Assembly: GCA_047619485.1 (NCBI GenBank)
Contig: JBLHKE010000326.1
Coordinates: 1 to 8,375, forward strand
Direction of reading: 5' to 3'
From: JBLHKE01 sp047619485
GTDB taxonomy: Bacteria; Verrucomicrobiota; Verrucomicrobiia; Verrucomicrobiales; DEV007
Length of the DNA stretch: 8,375 bases
The notes under the pieces are model-generated. The model was not told the origin of the DNA. It was given only the letters and a program-made list of their open reading frames with translations, and did no database searches. The position numbers and the translations under genes were made by a program. This document shows, in pieces, positions 1-6,428 of this stretch; the stretch's first letter is position 1, and each line of letters opens with the position of its first letter.

Positions 1-603
1 CTTGGCTGCAAGCGAATCCGCTTCACCGACGCCCAACGCAAGCGGCTTGCGAGGCGCGGCAAGAAGCTCGGGCGCAAAGTGCTGAGGAGGCTCGCCGGCA
101 TCGCCACCCCGGACACGATCCTGCGCTGATACCGCAAGCTGATCGCGAAGAAATATGACGGGAGCGCCCGGAGAGGCAGGGGGCGACCCAGGACTCCGTG
201 CCCGATCGCCGAACTCGTGGTGAGGATGGCGGCGGATAACCCGGGGTGGGGATACACGCGGATCCGCGAGGCGCTAGCCAAGCTCGGGCATGAGATCGCC
301 CGGAACACGGTCAAACGGATCCTGCAGGAGCACGGCATCGACGGGTTCCTGCGGGACGCAACACATCTGATCCACGACCGAGATCCCCTGTTCACCATCA
401 AGTTTGCGGAGATCTTGAAGAGCAGCGGCGTGACGCCTATCAAGCTGCCGCCGAGGAGCCCAAATCTGAATGCCTACGCCGAGCGGTTTGTTCGCTCGAT
501 CAAGAATGAATGTCTGAGCCGCGTGGTCGTGCTGGGCGAACGCCACCTGCGCCTGCTGGTCCGCGAGTACGTCGAGCACTACCACCGGGAGCGCAACCAC
601 TAG
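1..603 (+). pseudogene. Degraded IS transposase / rve-type integrase, 5' end outside the window
   Basis: Reading frame 1 from the window edge gives a protein resembling DDE integrase-core transposases of the IS3/IS481-like group. It has an N-terminal basic region (FTDAQRKRLARRGKKLGRK), then RKLIAKKYDGS, the helix WGYTRIREAL near 250-280, LIHDRDP near 370-390, and the C-terminal NAYAERFVRSIKNECL and EYVEHYHRERNH blocks. Three lesions are visible. First, a TGA at 127-129 stands where relatives have Trp before YRKLIAKK. Second, EHGID is joined directly to GFLRDATHLIHDRD around 337-345. The part that normally lies between them, holding the first catalytic Asp and roughly 80 residues, is missing. 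Third, a TAG at 601-603 stands where relatives continue NHQ. The second Asp (HDRD) and the Glu (YAERF) remain. The reading from 217 on is only the open tail of this frame. The protein should be inactive. The family call rests on remembered motifs; the exact IS family is not resolved, and no terminal inverted repeat was found. Confidence 0.85.
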
Positions 604-755
604 GAGCCAGAGAGCAGAGAAAGATCGACGCGCAGAACGAGAACAGGTGGCTGATTATTGAAATTAAATCTACCGGAAGCTCATGCATCCAATTGGCCAA
701 ATCCCCCCTCCAGAAATGCACCTTGTCAGCAGGGGTTTCCGGTGTTCGCTCTTCC

Positions 756-1463
756 ATGAAGAAACATCCTCTTGCCCGAATCCCGTTCGCCCGCCACCTC
801 ACCGCCCTTGTCGCTATCGTCAGCCTCACGGCCGCTTGTGCCAACGCAGAGCCTGACAAACCTGCTCCGGAAGCCCAGCACCCTGAGACCGATAAGTGGG
901 AAAACCTCTTCATCGCGGATCTCTCCAACGCGAATGGCGCGGAACACTGGAGCGTCGAGAAAGGCGAGCTGTTTGCCAAGCACCACCATACGCTGTGGAC
1001 AAAGGAGTCATACGGCGACTTCATTCTCGACCTTGAGTTCAAAGTCGCGAAGGAATCTAATAGCGGGGTCTTCCTGCGCTCAGGCAATACAAAGAAGGTC
1101 CTCGATGCGCTTGAGATCCAGGTGCACGAGAACAAGGACGGCAGCAAGTATGGCATGGTGGGTGCGATCTATGATGCCCTGCCGCCTGCCGAGAAAGTTC
1201 AGAAGGCGATCGGCGAGTGGAACCGATTCACGATCACCTGCAAGGGCAGCAAGCTGCAGCTCATCTTCAATGGTAAGCTCGTGCTCGACGCCGATCTCGA
1301 CGACTGGTCGGAGAAGGGTAAGAATCCTGACGGAACCAAAAACAAGTTCCCCAAGGCGCTCAAAGATTACGCACAGCTCGGTCCGATCGGTTTCCAAGGC
1401 CTCCATGGTAAAGCCCAAGCGCCCGTCTGGTATCGCAACGTCAAGATCAAGAAGCTGAAGTAG
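756..1463 (+). CDS. Secreted DUF1080 (3-keto-disaccharide hydrolase-like) protein
   Basis: This 235-residue protein is predicted to be exported and to carry one DUF1080 domain, a concanavalin-like beta-sandwich abundant in Verrucomicrobiota and Planctomycetota. Family members have been linked to hydrolysis of 3-keto-disaccharides or carbohydrate binding; the substrate here is unknown. Residues 1-31 form a signal sequence: a basic start (MKKHPLARIPFAR), a hydrophobic core and an ANA/EP cleavage site. Cys28 in LTAAC might instead make it a lipoprotein, but the -3 Thr fits a lipobox poorly. Domain landmarks are FIADLS (52-57), DFILDLEFKV (88-97), NSGVFLRSG (102-110), EIQVHE (120-125), GEWNRFTI (153-160), LIFNGK (169-174) and the C-terminal GPIGFQG...VWYRNVKIKKL. 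The frame is open upstream to 510, but ATG 756 is chosen because the signal peptide starts there and the upstream part overlaps the transposase remnant. No good ribosome-binding site is seen (AGGGG lies about 20 bases away). The domain call is firm; the enzymatic role is inferred. Confidence 0.88.
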   Translation: MKKHPLARIPFARHLTALVAIVSLTAACANAEPDKPAPEAQHPETDKWENLFIADLSNANGAEHWSVEKGELFAKHHHTLWTKESYGDFILDLEFKVAKESNSGVFLRSGNTKKVLDALEIQVHENKDGSKYGMVGAIYDALPPAEKVQKAIGEWNRFTITCKGSKLQLIFNGKLVLDADLDDWSEKGKNPDGTKNKFPKALKDYAQLGPIGFQGLHGKAQAPVWYRNVKIKKLK

Positions 1464-1467
1464 CCTC

Positions 1468-1481
1468 CGCGTGGTAACGCG
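1468..1481 (+). terminator. Possible terminator hairpin after the DUF1080 gene
   Basis: CGCGT (1468-1472) and ACGCG (1477-1481) form a perfect 5-bp stem with a GGTA loop, five bases after the stop codon. No T-run follows, so this is not a classical Rho-independent terminator. It could protect the 3' end or be chance. Confidence 0.3.
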
Positions 1482-1585
1482 CTGCCTCAATCCCCCATCG
1501 ATCGCGCAAATAATTCTCGTGCGCCATTTTTCAAAGATCTCCCGATCCTGGAATCCAGCGAGGTGAGATCGTCCTCCCCCACCCA

Positions 1586-1600
1586 TTTTGATAATCAAAA
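1586..1600. promoter_or_regulatory. 15-bp palindrome, possible operator
   Basis: TTTTGAT (1586-1592) and ATCAAAA (1594-1600) are perfect inverted repeats around a single A. The site lies 170 bases upstream of the outer-membrane protein start in otherwise GC-richer intergenic DNA. The symmetry is that of a dimeric regulator's operator. The regulator is unknown, and a role for this site is inference. Confidence 0.3.
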
Positions 1601-1770
1601 AGGAGCGGGAATACGGCAATGCTAGGGTGATCAGCTGCGCCGGTGGTATTTTACTGCTGAGAGCAACCCGATTGGCGGCGGGGGCGTATGATTTTGGACT
1701 TTAATGCTGCTTGTCACTTGCCCACAGATCACTTTCGCCCCATCTTTGCCCGTTACTTAATCTCTACCAA

Positions 1771-2670
1771 ATGTTCAAAAAACCAGTCCAACTCCTCGCC
1801 GCGACCGCTCTCGTCACCTCGGCTCTCGCTGATTCAGCTATCACTGGGTCAGATCTCGACGGCAGCACGTTGGCAACAGTAGATAGCTCTGCGAGCGTTA
1901 ACCTGCGCTCAAACTACAGCTACACATTCGAAAGTGATTTCGATGACGAGTCGATGGGCGCGCTGAGTGTGAACCGCTTCAACGCCACGGCGCGAGTGCC
2001 AATCCCGCTGAGCGACAACTTACGCCTACAGACCGGCGTGACCTACCGGCGCCTCGACTTCAGTTCGAGCTCCAGCCTGGTTCCGGATCAGATGCAGGGG
2101 ATTGCTGCCTTGATCGGTCTAGAATACCTGATCAATGGGCAACCAGTGGCAGGCTTGCAGTCAGCTCCTGGCTTCTACTTTATCGACGACATTGAGAGTG
2201 ATGCGTTCAATGCCCCCACCCTTCTCTACGCAGGTTGGCGCTTCTCCGAAAAGTTTATCGCTATCGCCGGGGCATCTTACTCTGGATTACGCGAGGACAA
2301 CAAAGTCATTCCAATCGCAGGTTTTTTGTGGACGATCACCGATGACATCAAATTCAACGCGATCCTGCCAGTTGCGAGTTTGGACTTCAATGTCAACGAC
2401 GATGTGAAATTCTCAGTGATCGGCGAGTTTGTCGGTTTCCGCGCCCACACCGGCGATGATCTTGCCAATGAGGACTATCAGGATTCGACTTTGAACTACA
2501 CCGAGCTGCGTGCTGGAGCACAGCTGAGCTACGACCTTTCCGATTCGGCCAGCATCCGAGTTTCGGGCGGCTGGGCATTTCGTCAGGAGCTGGAGTTCGA
2601 GGAGCAGGATGAGGATTACAAAACTGGCGGGGCACCTTTTGTAGGTATTTCGTTTAGGAAATCGTTCTAG
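1771..2670 (+). CDS. Outer-membrane beta-barrel protein, DUF6268-like
   Basis: This 299-residue protein begins with a signal peptide (MFKKPVQLLAATALVTSALA, cleavage ALA/DS at 20-21). After a Ser/Asp-rich linker it consists almost wholly of alternating amphipathic strands separated by short turns, for example VNLRSNYSYTFESDF (43-57), LRLQTGVTYRRLDF (84-97), PTLLYAGWRFSEKFIAIAGASYSG (149-172) and ASIRVSGGWAFRQELEF (260-276). The chain ends GISFRKSF with a terminal Phe, the usual C-terminal signal for insertion by the BAM machinery. Overall it resembles the DUF6268 family of outer-membrane proteins. Transported substrate, if any, cannot be told. ATG 1771 is chosen because it directly begins the signal peptide; the same frame is open further upstream (TTG at 1711), but that adds non-signal residues. 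No strong ribosome-binding site is seen. The gene converges with the cyclase gene, ending 59 bases from it. Confidence 0.82.
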   Translation: MFKKPVQLLAATALVTSALADSAITGSDLDGSTLATVDSSASVNLRSNYSYTFESDFDDESMGALSVNRFNATARVPIPLSDNLRLQTGVTYRRLDFSSSSSLVPDQMQGIAALIGLEYLINGQPVAGLQSAPGFYFIDDIESDAFNAPTLLYAGWRFSEKFIAIAGASYSGLREDNKVIPIAGFLWTITDDIKFNAILPVASLDFNVNDDVKFSVIGEFVGFRAHTGDDLANEDYQDSTLNYTELRAGAQLSYDLSDSASIRVSGGWAFRQELEFEEQDEDYKTGGAPFVGISFRKSF

Positions 2671-2679
2671 GGGAACTCC

Positions 2680-2698
2680 CACCGCCCAAAAGGTGGTG
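2680..2698. terminator. Hairpin between convergent genes
   Basis: CACCGCC (2680-2686) can pair with GGTGGTG (2692-2698) in a 7-bp stem with one G-T wobble and a CAAAA loop. It lies in the 59-base gap between the convergent outer-membrane protein and cyclase genes. No T-run flanks it in either direction, so it is only a possible terminator. Confidence 0.3.
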
Positions 2699-2729
2699 AA
2701 CTGCTGTGGTCGGGTTGGCTCAATCGAGC

Positions 2730-4688
2730 CTAAGCAAGGCTCTGACGTGGAACCGACACGACCATGACCGTGCCTGTCTCATTCCCGTCGCTGCGCACAG
2801 GCGAGAAACGAACTTCCTCCAGCTCGAGCCCGGCGCCTCGCACCTGCGCTTCAATTCCTGGCTGCGCGCAGAACTCGTTCGACAACACGATCTGCCCCGC
2901 ACCGGCGACTGACTGCATCTTCGCGGCGTAGTTCACTGCCTGGCCAAAGTAGTCGATGTTCGACTCCAACCGCACAGCGAGGCACATCCCGCGGTGCAGC
3001 GCGGCGCGCACCCTCAGCGGCTCCTCATCATCTCCCACAAACTTCTGTTGGATTTCGATCGCAGCCGCGAGCGCATCCTCCGGCCTTTGGAAGGCGGCCA
3101 TCATCGCATCACCGATCGTCTTCACCACCGCCCCCCTTCTTGCCCCGACAATTTTTTGCAGGCTGACAAAATGGGCGTGTACGATATTGAATGCCCTAGT
3201 GTCCCCCAGTTCGCCGTACAGCTGCGTCGACCCGACAATATCGGTGAACAGCAACGTCTGGTAGCCGACCTCCAGCTTCAGGCCGGAAGTGATCGACTCT
3301 TCGGAAAACAGATCGCGGAACTGTTGCAAATTGAACAACTCAGAGGGACGCAGCGCAGCCGAATCTTCAGCGACTTTCTCCAACACAACCGGGACGCTCT
3401 CATTCTCAGAATTGCCCAGTACCAATTTCGCCCTGGGACCTATCGATCGCGGAGATCCGGGAGACGCATCAGTCGTATTCCAAATAAGTGGCTCATCCCC
3501 ACCCGACGCCTTGCCGATTTCGAACGAGACGCGCGCCCCGTCCCCGACGGCACGCCGCAAGCGGTAGCGACCTGGAGAAAGACCCAGTTCGACCTCGTAG
3601 CTCTCACCCGGATCAAGCCGATGCTGGAGGAGGATGTGGGGCTTCTTCGCGGGCTCGGCGGAACAGTAGAAAACCTCGCTTACGACACGAATTTCCGCCA
3701 GCACCCTGAAAGTGACTTCGATCGACTCGAGCCCAGTCGAGTCGAAATCGATATTGCAGACATCGCAGCGCCCGAACTCTCTCAGATCCCCAAGTGAGCG
3801 CGACTCCTTGCGCACGCCCTGGCAATGGGGACACATCACATCCCAAGACAAGCGCAGCAGGCCCGCCCGCGTCGCCCGGAGCAGCAGCGAGAGGACATCG
3901 TCCAACTCCATGCCCCATTCAAAGGCGAGCTGCTTCGGCCGGATGCGGAACAGCTGTTGGTCGGAGCCTCTGCGGATAAAATCCGCGAGCCGATCGACAT
4001 CCGTCCTCGAAATCTTCCCTTCTGTCAGTTCTTGGATCGCTGAGCGAAGGCGATTTTCATCCACTTTCACATCGGTGGGCGCTACTGGAGGAAGCGGGTC
4101 GCGGGTCGGGTTGCCCGCCAGTTCGTCTAGTTCCTGGAGCACCCGCTCGTACTGCGCGCGCAACCATCGATTGATGTATCTCAAGACTGGGCGCGACCAC
4201 CAGGATCGCGCGATCCAGCTGAGTTGCACAGTTAGTTTCGTTCCACCTTCATCATCATCCAGCAGGTAGCGCACACGCACCGCCAACGCTGGGCCTCGGC
4301 TGTAGTGGCGCTCGGCGATCAGCCACCTCGCGGCCTCCCATTCCCATGCCACTTCGACCCACTCCTGCCTGAGCAATCCGCGGCCACAGCTACCATAGAG
4401 GCTCCCATCGAGTTCCTCAAAATTCACCTCTGGAAGACCGAGCCGCTCATTCAGGCTGCTAGTGTCAGCCAGCAGTGGCCACAAGGCTTCCCGCTTCGAT
4501 GATAGCTGCGTCGTCCAAGTCGTCTCAATACATCGATCAACCTCCACCCAGAGGGAATCCGGCGGATGCGAGATGGCGGCATCGATGGGCAACTGGTTCA
4601 CTGGAAAGGTGAGGAGCTTGAGTACATGAGTGTTATACGGCGGGCGATCCCCAATCGCAAACACCTCCTCCACCCCGAGCCACCCCAC
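2730..4688 (-). CDS. Multi-domain class III adenylate/guanylate cyclase (DUF5939 type)
   Basis: This protein of up to 652 residues probably converts ATP (or GTP) to a cyclic nucleotide in the cytoplasm; no transmembrane segment is evident. Residues about 48-195 resemble an SRPBCC/START-like ligand pocket (ALWPLLADTSSLNERLGLP, the family's usual opening). Residues 210-345 match DUF5939, with FRIRPKQLAFEWG, the helix LLLRATRAGLLRLSWD and a zinc-ribbon-like C286PHC289...C308DVC311. A beta-rich linker follows (about 350-440). The catalytic domain spans about 475-650. Metal-binding Asp483 lies in LFTDIVGST and Asp527 in TIGDAMMAAF. Lys523 and Asp579 occupy the base-recognition positions, which favours ATP. 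The transition-state Asn is Asn586, but the partner Arg is Lys590 (VNYAAKMQ). The open frame begins at a GTG (4688) two codons after a TGA. The true start may be GTG 4601 (623 residues) or GTG 4547 (605 residues), since a good promoter lies inside the first codons. The ligand sensed is unknown. Confidence 0.9.
   Translation of the reverse strand: MGWLGVEEVFAIGDRPPYNTHVLKLLTFPVNQLPIDAAISHPPDSLWVEVDRCIETTWTTQLSSKREALWPLLADTSSLNERLGLPEVNFEELDGSLYGSCGRGLLRQEWVEVAWEWEAARWLIAERHYSRGPALAVRVRYLLDDDEGGTKLTVQLSWIARSWWSRPVLRYINRWLRAQYERVLQELDELAGNPTRDPLPPVAPTDVKVDENRLRSAIQELTEGKISRTDVDRLADFIRRGSDQQLFRIRPKQLAFEWGMELDDVLSLLLRATRAGLLRLSWDVMCPHCQGVRKESRSLGDLREFGRCDVCNIDFDSTGLESIEVTFRVLAEIRVVSEVFYCSAEPAKKPHILLQHRLDPGESYEVELGLSPGRYRLRRAVGDGARVSFEIGKASGGDEPLIWNTTDASPGSPRSIGPRAKLVLGNSENESVPVVLEKVAEDSAALRPSELFNLQQFRDLFSEESITSGLKLEVGYQTLLFTDIVGSTQLYGELGDTRAFNIVHAHFVSLQKIVGARRGAVVKTIGDAMMAAFQRPEDALAAAIEIQQKFVGDDEEPLRVRAALHRGMCLAVRLESNIDYFGQAVNYAAKMQSVAGAGQIVLSNEFCAQPGIEAQVRGAGLELEEVRFSPVRSDGNETGTVMVVSVPRQSLA
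4632..4660 (-). promoter_or_regulatory. Candidate sigma70-type promoter for the cyclase gene
   Basis: On the minus strand, TTGCGA (4660-4655) and TATAAC (4637-4632) are separated by exactly 17 bases. They match the -35 and -10 consensus at four and five of six positions. Transcription would start near 4625, inside the longest open frame, so translation would begin at GTG 4601 or GTG 4547. This is sequence-based only. Confidence 0.45.
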
Positions 4689-4753
4689 CGATCAGAGTTG
4701 CAGCTAGTCCCCGACATAAATCTCGATGGATCGGTCAACGAAATGTATTTTTT

Positions 4754-4782
4754 CTGCTTCCGCAGTGCTGGCGAATCGCCAG
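4754..4782 (-). terminator. Tandem hairpins after the Gfo/Idh/MocA gene
   Basis: Just behind the oxidoreductase stop codon, CTGGCG and CGCCAG (4768-4782) form a perfect stem around ATT. A second small stem, CTGC/GCAG with a GGAA loop in the minus-strand sense (4754-4765), follows. No T-run follows on the minus strand. The hairpins may end or stabilise the oxidoreductase transcript, which fits the separate promoter proposed for the cyclase gene. Confidence 0.4.
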
Positions 4783-4783
4783 G

Positions 4784-6151
4784 CTAAAGCTTCTCGCCGT
4801 AGGACCAGCCCTCTCGCACCGGCTCTTTGACGAAGGCGTTGAGTTCCGGATGGTTGGTGATCCGTGCGGCTTTGTCGTCCCATTCGATGCGCGTGTTAAA
4901 ACGCTGCGCGAGAACTCCTAGGAGAATGATCTCGGTCAGCTTCGCTGAGTAGCTGAAGTTTGATCCGGGCTCCGGGCCGGTCTCTTTGATCGCGCGTAGC
5001 CACTCGCGGAACGGGCCACCTGCGACGCGTGGGATCGTCTCAGCTGGAGGTTGCGTCTGCCAGCTCTCACGCACGTCCCCGGGAAGGATCGCCGGCGGTC
5101 CTGCGTGTGTCCCACAGCCGATCATTCCCTTGCTCCCTAGCATCCAGCACGCCCGCCCGAGGTGGGCGGCATTGTCAGCGCCAAATTTTCCGATAAGACC
5201 ATGCTCTTTCCAATCCTGCGGACCGTCGAACCAGTCCAGCACCACCGGTCCACGATCGCCTCTGGCGGGAAAGTGATAGCGGATCCGGCTGCCAGCGGGG
5301 ATCACGCCCTGCAGCGAATCCCGGCGCTCGAGACACTCCACCACACTCGGTGCACCAAGCTCGAGGGCCCAGACTGGCGTGTCCAGAGTGTGACATCCCC
5401 AGTCGCCCAACATGCCCGAGCCGAAATCGTAGATCGCGCGCCACTTCTTCGGCAAGTAGTCGCTGTAGAACGGGCGCTTGGCAGCCGGACCGAGCCACAA
5501 ATCCCAGGCGAGCCCCTCCGGGATCGGAGATTCTGGTGGTGGCATGGTTTTCGGATCCGCAAAATGATCGCCACCCAACTGTGGTCCGCCGTTGCGACAG
5601 TAGACCTGCTTGACCTCGCCGATCACCCCCGCACGGTACGCTTCGACCGATTTGCGAATGCCATTGCCGGCGTGTCCCTGGTTGCCCATCTGGGTCATCA
5701 CCTTGTAACGATCCTTGGCTTTCACCAGCGTCCTCGCCTGCCAGATATTGTGAGTCAGCGGCTTCTGCGTGTAGACATGTATGCCGCGCTCCATCGCGGC
5801 GAGTGTCGCCGGAAAGTGGGTGTGATCCGGCGTCGACACGACCACCGCATCGATGTCCTTGTGCATCTTGTCGAGCATCACCCGGTAGTCATCGAAGAAC
5901 GGCTGCGTCGTGCGCCAGTTCTTCATGTTCTCGGCGCAGAGCGGGCGATCGACATCGCAGAATGCGACCAGGTTTTCTTCCTTACAACCCTGCTCATACG
6001 GCTGCCGCGCAATCCATCCGCCAGACCCGATGAAGGCGACGTTGACCTTGCTGTTGGCCGAGGGACCAGATTTGCCGATGGAGAACATCGGCAGTGTGCT
6101 ACTCGCCGCTAGGGCGGCGCCCGTGGTGTGGATGAATTGCCTACGTCTCAT
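4784..6151 (-). CDS. Tat-exported Gfo/Idh/MocA family oxidoreductase
   Basis: This 455-residue protein is an NAD(P)-dependent sugar or polyol dehydrogenase of the Gfo/Idh/MocA family. It opens with a twin-arginine-type signal (MRRRQFIHTTGAALAASS), so it is expected to be folded with its cofactor and moved to the periplasm. The Rossmann fold covers about 36-155: VNVAFIGSGGW (36-46) is the dinucleotide loop, FCDVD (64-68) ends the second strand, and VVVSTPDHTHF (103-113) is the family's conserved strand. The usual EKP motif is QKP (129-131) and keeps the catalytic Lys130. GNQGH (156-160) and GDWGCHTLDTPVW (249-261, with His254) mark the C-terminal catalytic domain, which runs to the end. Length and Tat signal are typical for the large secreted paralogue set of Planctomycetota and Verrucomicrobiota. 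ATG 6151 is the only start that includes the Tat signal; no close ribosome-binding site is seen. A hairpin follows the stop codon, and a candidate promoter partly made by the neighbouring mobile element lies about 100 bases upstream. The substrate cannot be inferred. Confidence 0.92.
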   Translation of the reverse strand: MRRRQFIHTTGAALAASSTLPMFSIGKSGPSANSKVNVAFIGSGGWIARQPYEQGCKEENLVAFCDVDRPLCAENMKNWRTTQPFFDDYRVMLDKMHKDIDAVVVSTPDHTHFPATLAAMERGIHVYTQKPLTHNIWQARTLVKAKDRYKVMTQMGNQGHAGNGIRKSVEAYRAGVIGEVKQVYCRNGGPQLGGDHFADPKTMPPPESPIPEGLAWDLWLGPAAKRPFYSDYLPKKWRAIYDFGSGMLGDWGCHTLDTPVWALELGAPSVVECLERRDSLQGVIPAGSRIRYHFPARGDRGPVVLDWFDGPQDWKEHGLIGKFGADNAAHLGRACWMLGSKGMIGCGTHAGPPAILPGDVRESWQTQPPAETIPRVAGGPFREWLRAIKETGPEPGSNFSYSAKLTEIILLGVLAQRFNTRIEWDDKAARITNHPELNAFVKEPVREGWSYGEKL

Positions 6152-6254
6152 GGTTCCAATCTAGTCAGCGATCCCTGCAAGTCTTGCCTTATTTCTTCGT
6201 CGGAAACTTGCCACCGATGCCCCAGAAACTTCGCGGCGATTGATTAGAAATTCT

Positions 6255-6283
6255 GTTCTAGGCTGGACCTTAGGGGTTGTCAG
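6255..6283 (-). promoter_or_regulatory. Candidate promoter for the oxidoreductase, -35 box supplied by the MITE end
   Basis: On the minus strand, CTGACA (6283-6278), part of the element's left inverted repeat, lies 17 bases before TAGAAC (6260-6255), which is flanking DNA. They match the -35 and -10 consensus at five and four of six positions. Transcription would start near 6248 and give a leader of about 97 bases before the ATG at 6151. Whether it is used is inference. Confidence 0.35.
6273..6283 (+). repeat. Left terminal inverted repeat of the MITE
   Basis: GGGGTTGTCAG pairs with the right end at 6418-6428 with one mismatch. It carries an outward-facing CTGACA box on the minus strand. Confidence 0.78.
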
Positions 6284-6417
6284 GAATAGGTCATACAAAG
6301 ATGCGCAGGAATTTTAGCCAGCACCAAGGCAGATTTCAGCGATTATAGCGGGCTATTTGAGTTGGAAGCTAACGCGGGTGATGGCCAAAATAACCAGCAG
6401 ATTGTAGGAGTTATTTA

Positions 6418-6428
6418 CTGACAAGCCC
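6418..6428 (-). repeat. Right terminal inverted repeat of the MITE
   Basis: Read on the minus strand it is GGGCTTGTCAG, one base different from the left end. The TTA at 6429-6431 is the second copy of the target duplication. Confidence 0.78.

Larger units (their letters stand above)
1464..1770. other. Intergenic region with hairpin and palindrome, no gene
   Basis: This gap between the DUF1080 gene and the outer-membrane protein gene has no coding frame I can support. It contains a hairpin just after the upstream stop codon (1468-1481) and an AT-rich 15-bp palindrome (1586-1600), both listed separately. The downstream half probably holds the promoter of the outer-membrane protein gene, but I found no -35/-10 pair good enough to place it. 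A TATGAT at about 1687-1692 has no matching -35 box at the usual distance. Confidence 0.6.
6273..6428. mobile_element. 156-bp foldback MITE-like element with TTA target duplication
   Basis: The element starts GGGGTTGTCAG and ends CTGACAAGCCC, so its terminal inverted repeats agree at 10 of 11 positions. It is flanked by TTA on both sides (6270-6272 and 6429-6431). The two halves are imperfect inverted copies along their whole length: TCxTACAA (6291-6298 against 6402-6409), ATTTTxGCCAxCACC (6311-6325 against 6377-6391) and AGxTTxCAxC (6331-6340 against 6361-6370). ATAGC/GCTAT (6345-6349, 6352-6356) sits exactly at the midpoint, 6350.5. It has no room for a transposase and so must depend on one elsewhere. 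A TNA-type 3-bp duplication and GGG-starting ends are known from IS5-superfamily groups, but the parent is not in the window. It lies in a dead epimerase gene, immediately upstream of the oxidoreductase gene. Confidence 0.8.

Noticed and set aside
510..755. Upstream extension of the DUF1080 frame to an 317-residue protein
   Set aside because: The extension overlaps the transposase remnant, has a non-natural Arg/Pro/Gly-rich composition, and would bury the signal peptide.
1080..1619. Minus-strand frame of 179 residues
   Set aside because: Mostly antisense to the DUF1080 gene and without motifs of its own.
1601..1630. AGGAG followed by ATG CTA GGG TGA, a possible leader peptide
   Set aside because: Only three codons, the spacing to the ATG is too long, and no attenuator structure is visible downstream.
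2994..3797. Plus-strand frame of 267 residues opposite the cyclase
   Set aside because: It is a shadow of the cyclase coding sequence with no domain signature.
5759..5767. QKP in place of EKP in the oxidoreductase as a catalytic defect
   Set aside because: The catalytic Lys is retained, and as far as I recall QKP is common in the Tat-exported members of this family.
5162..6112. Long plus-strand frame of 316 residues opposite the oxidoreductase
   Set aside because: It is wholly antisense to a well-supported gene, rich in Arg/His and without recognisable domains.
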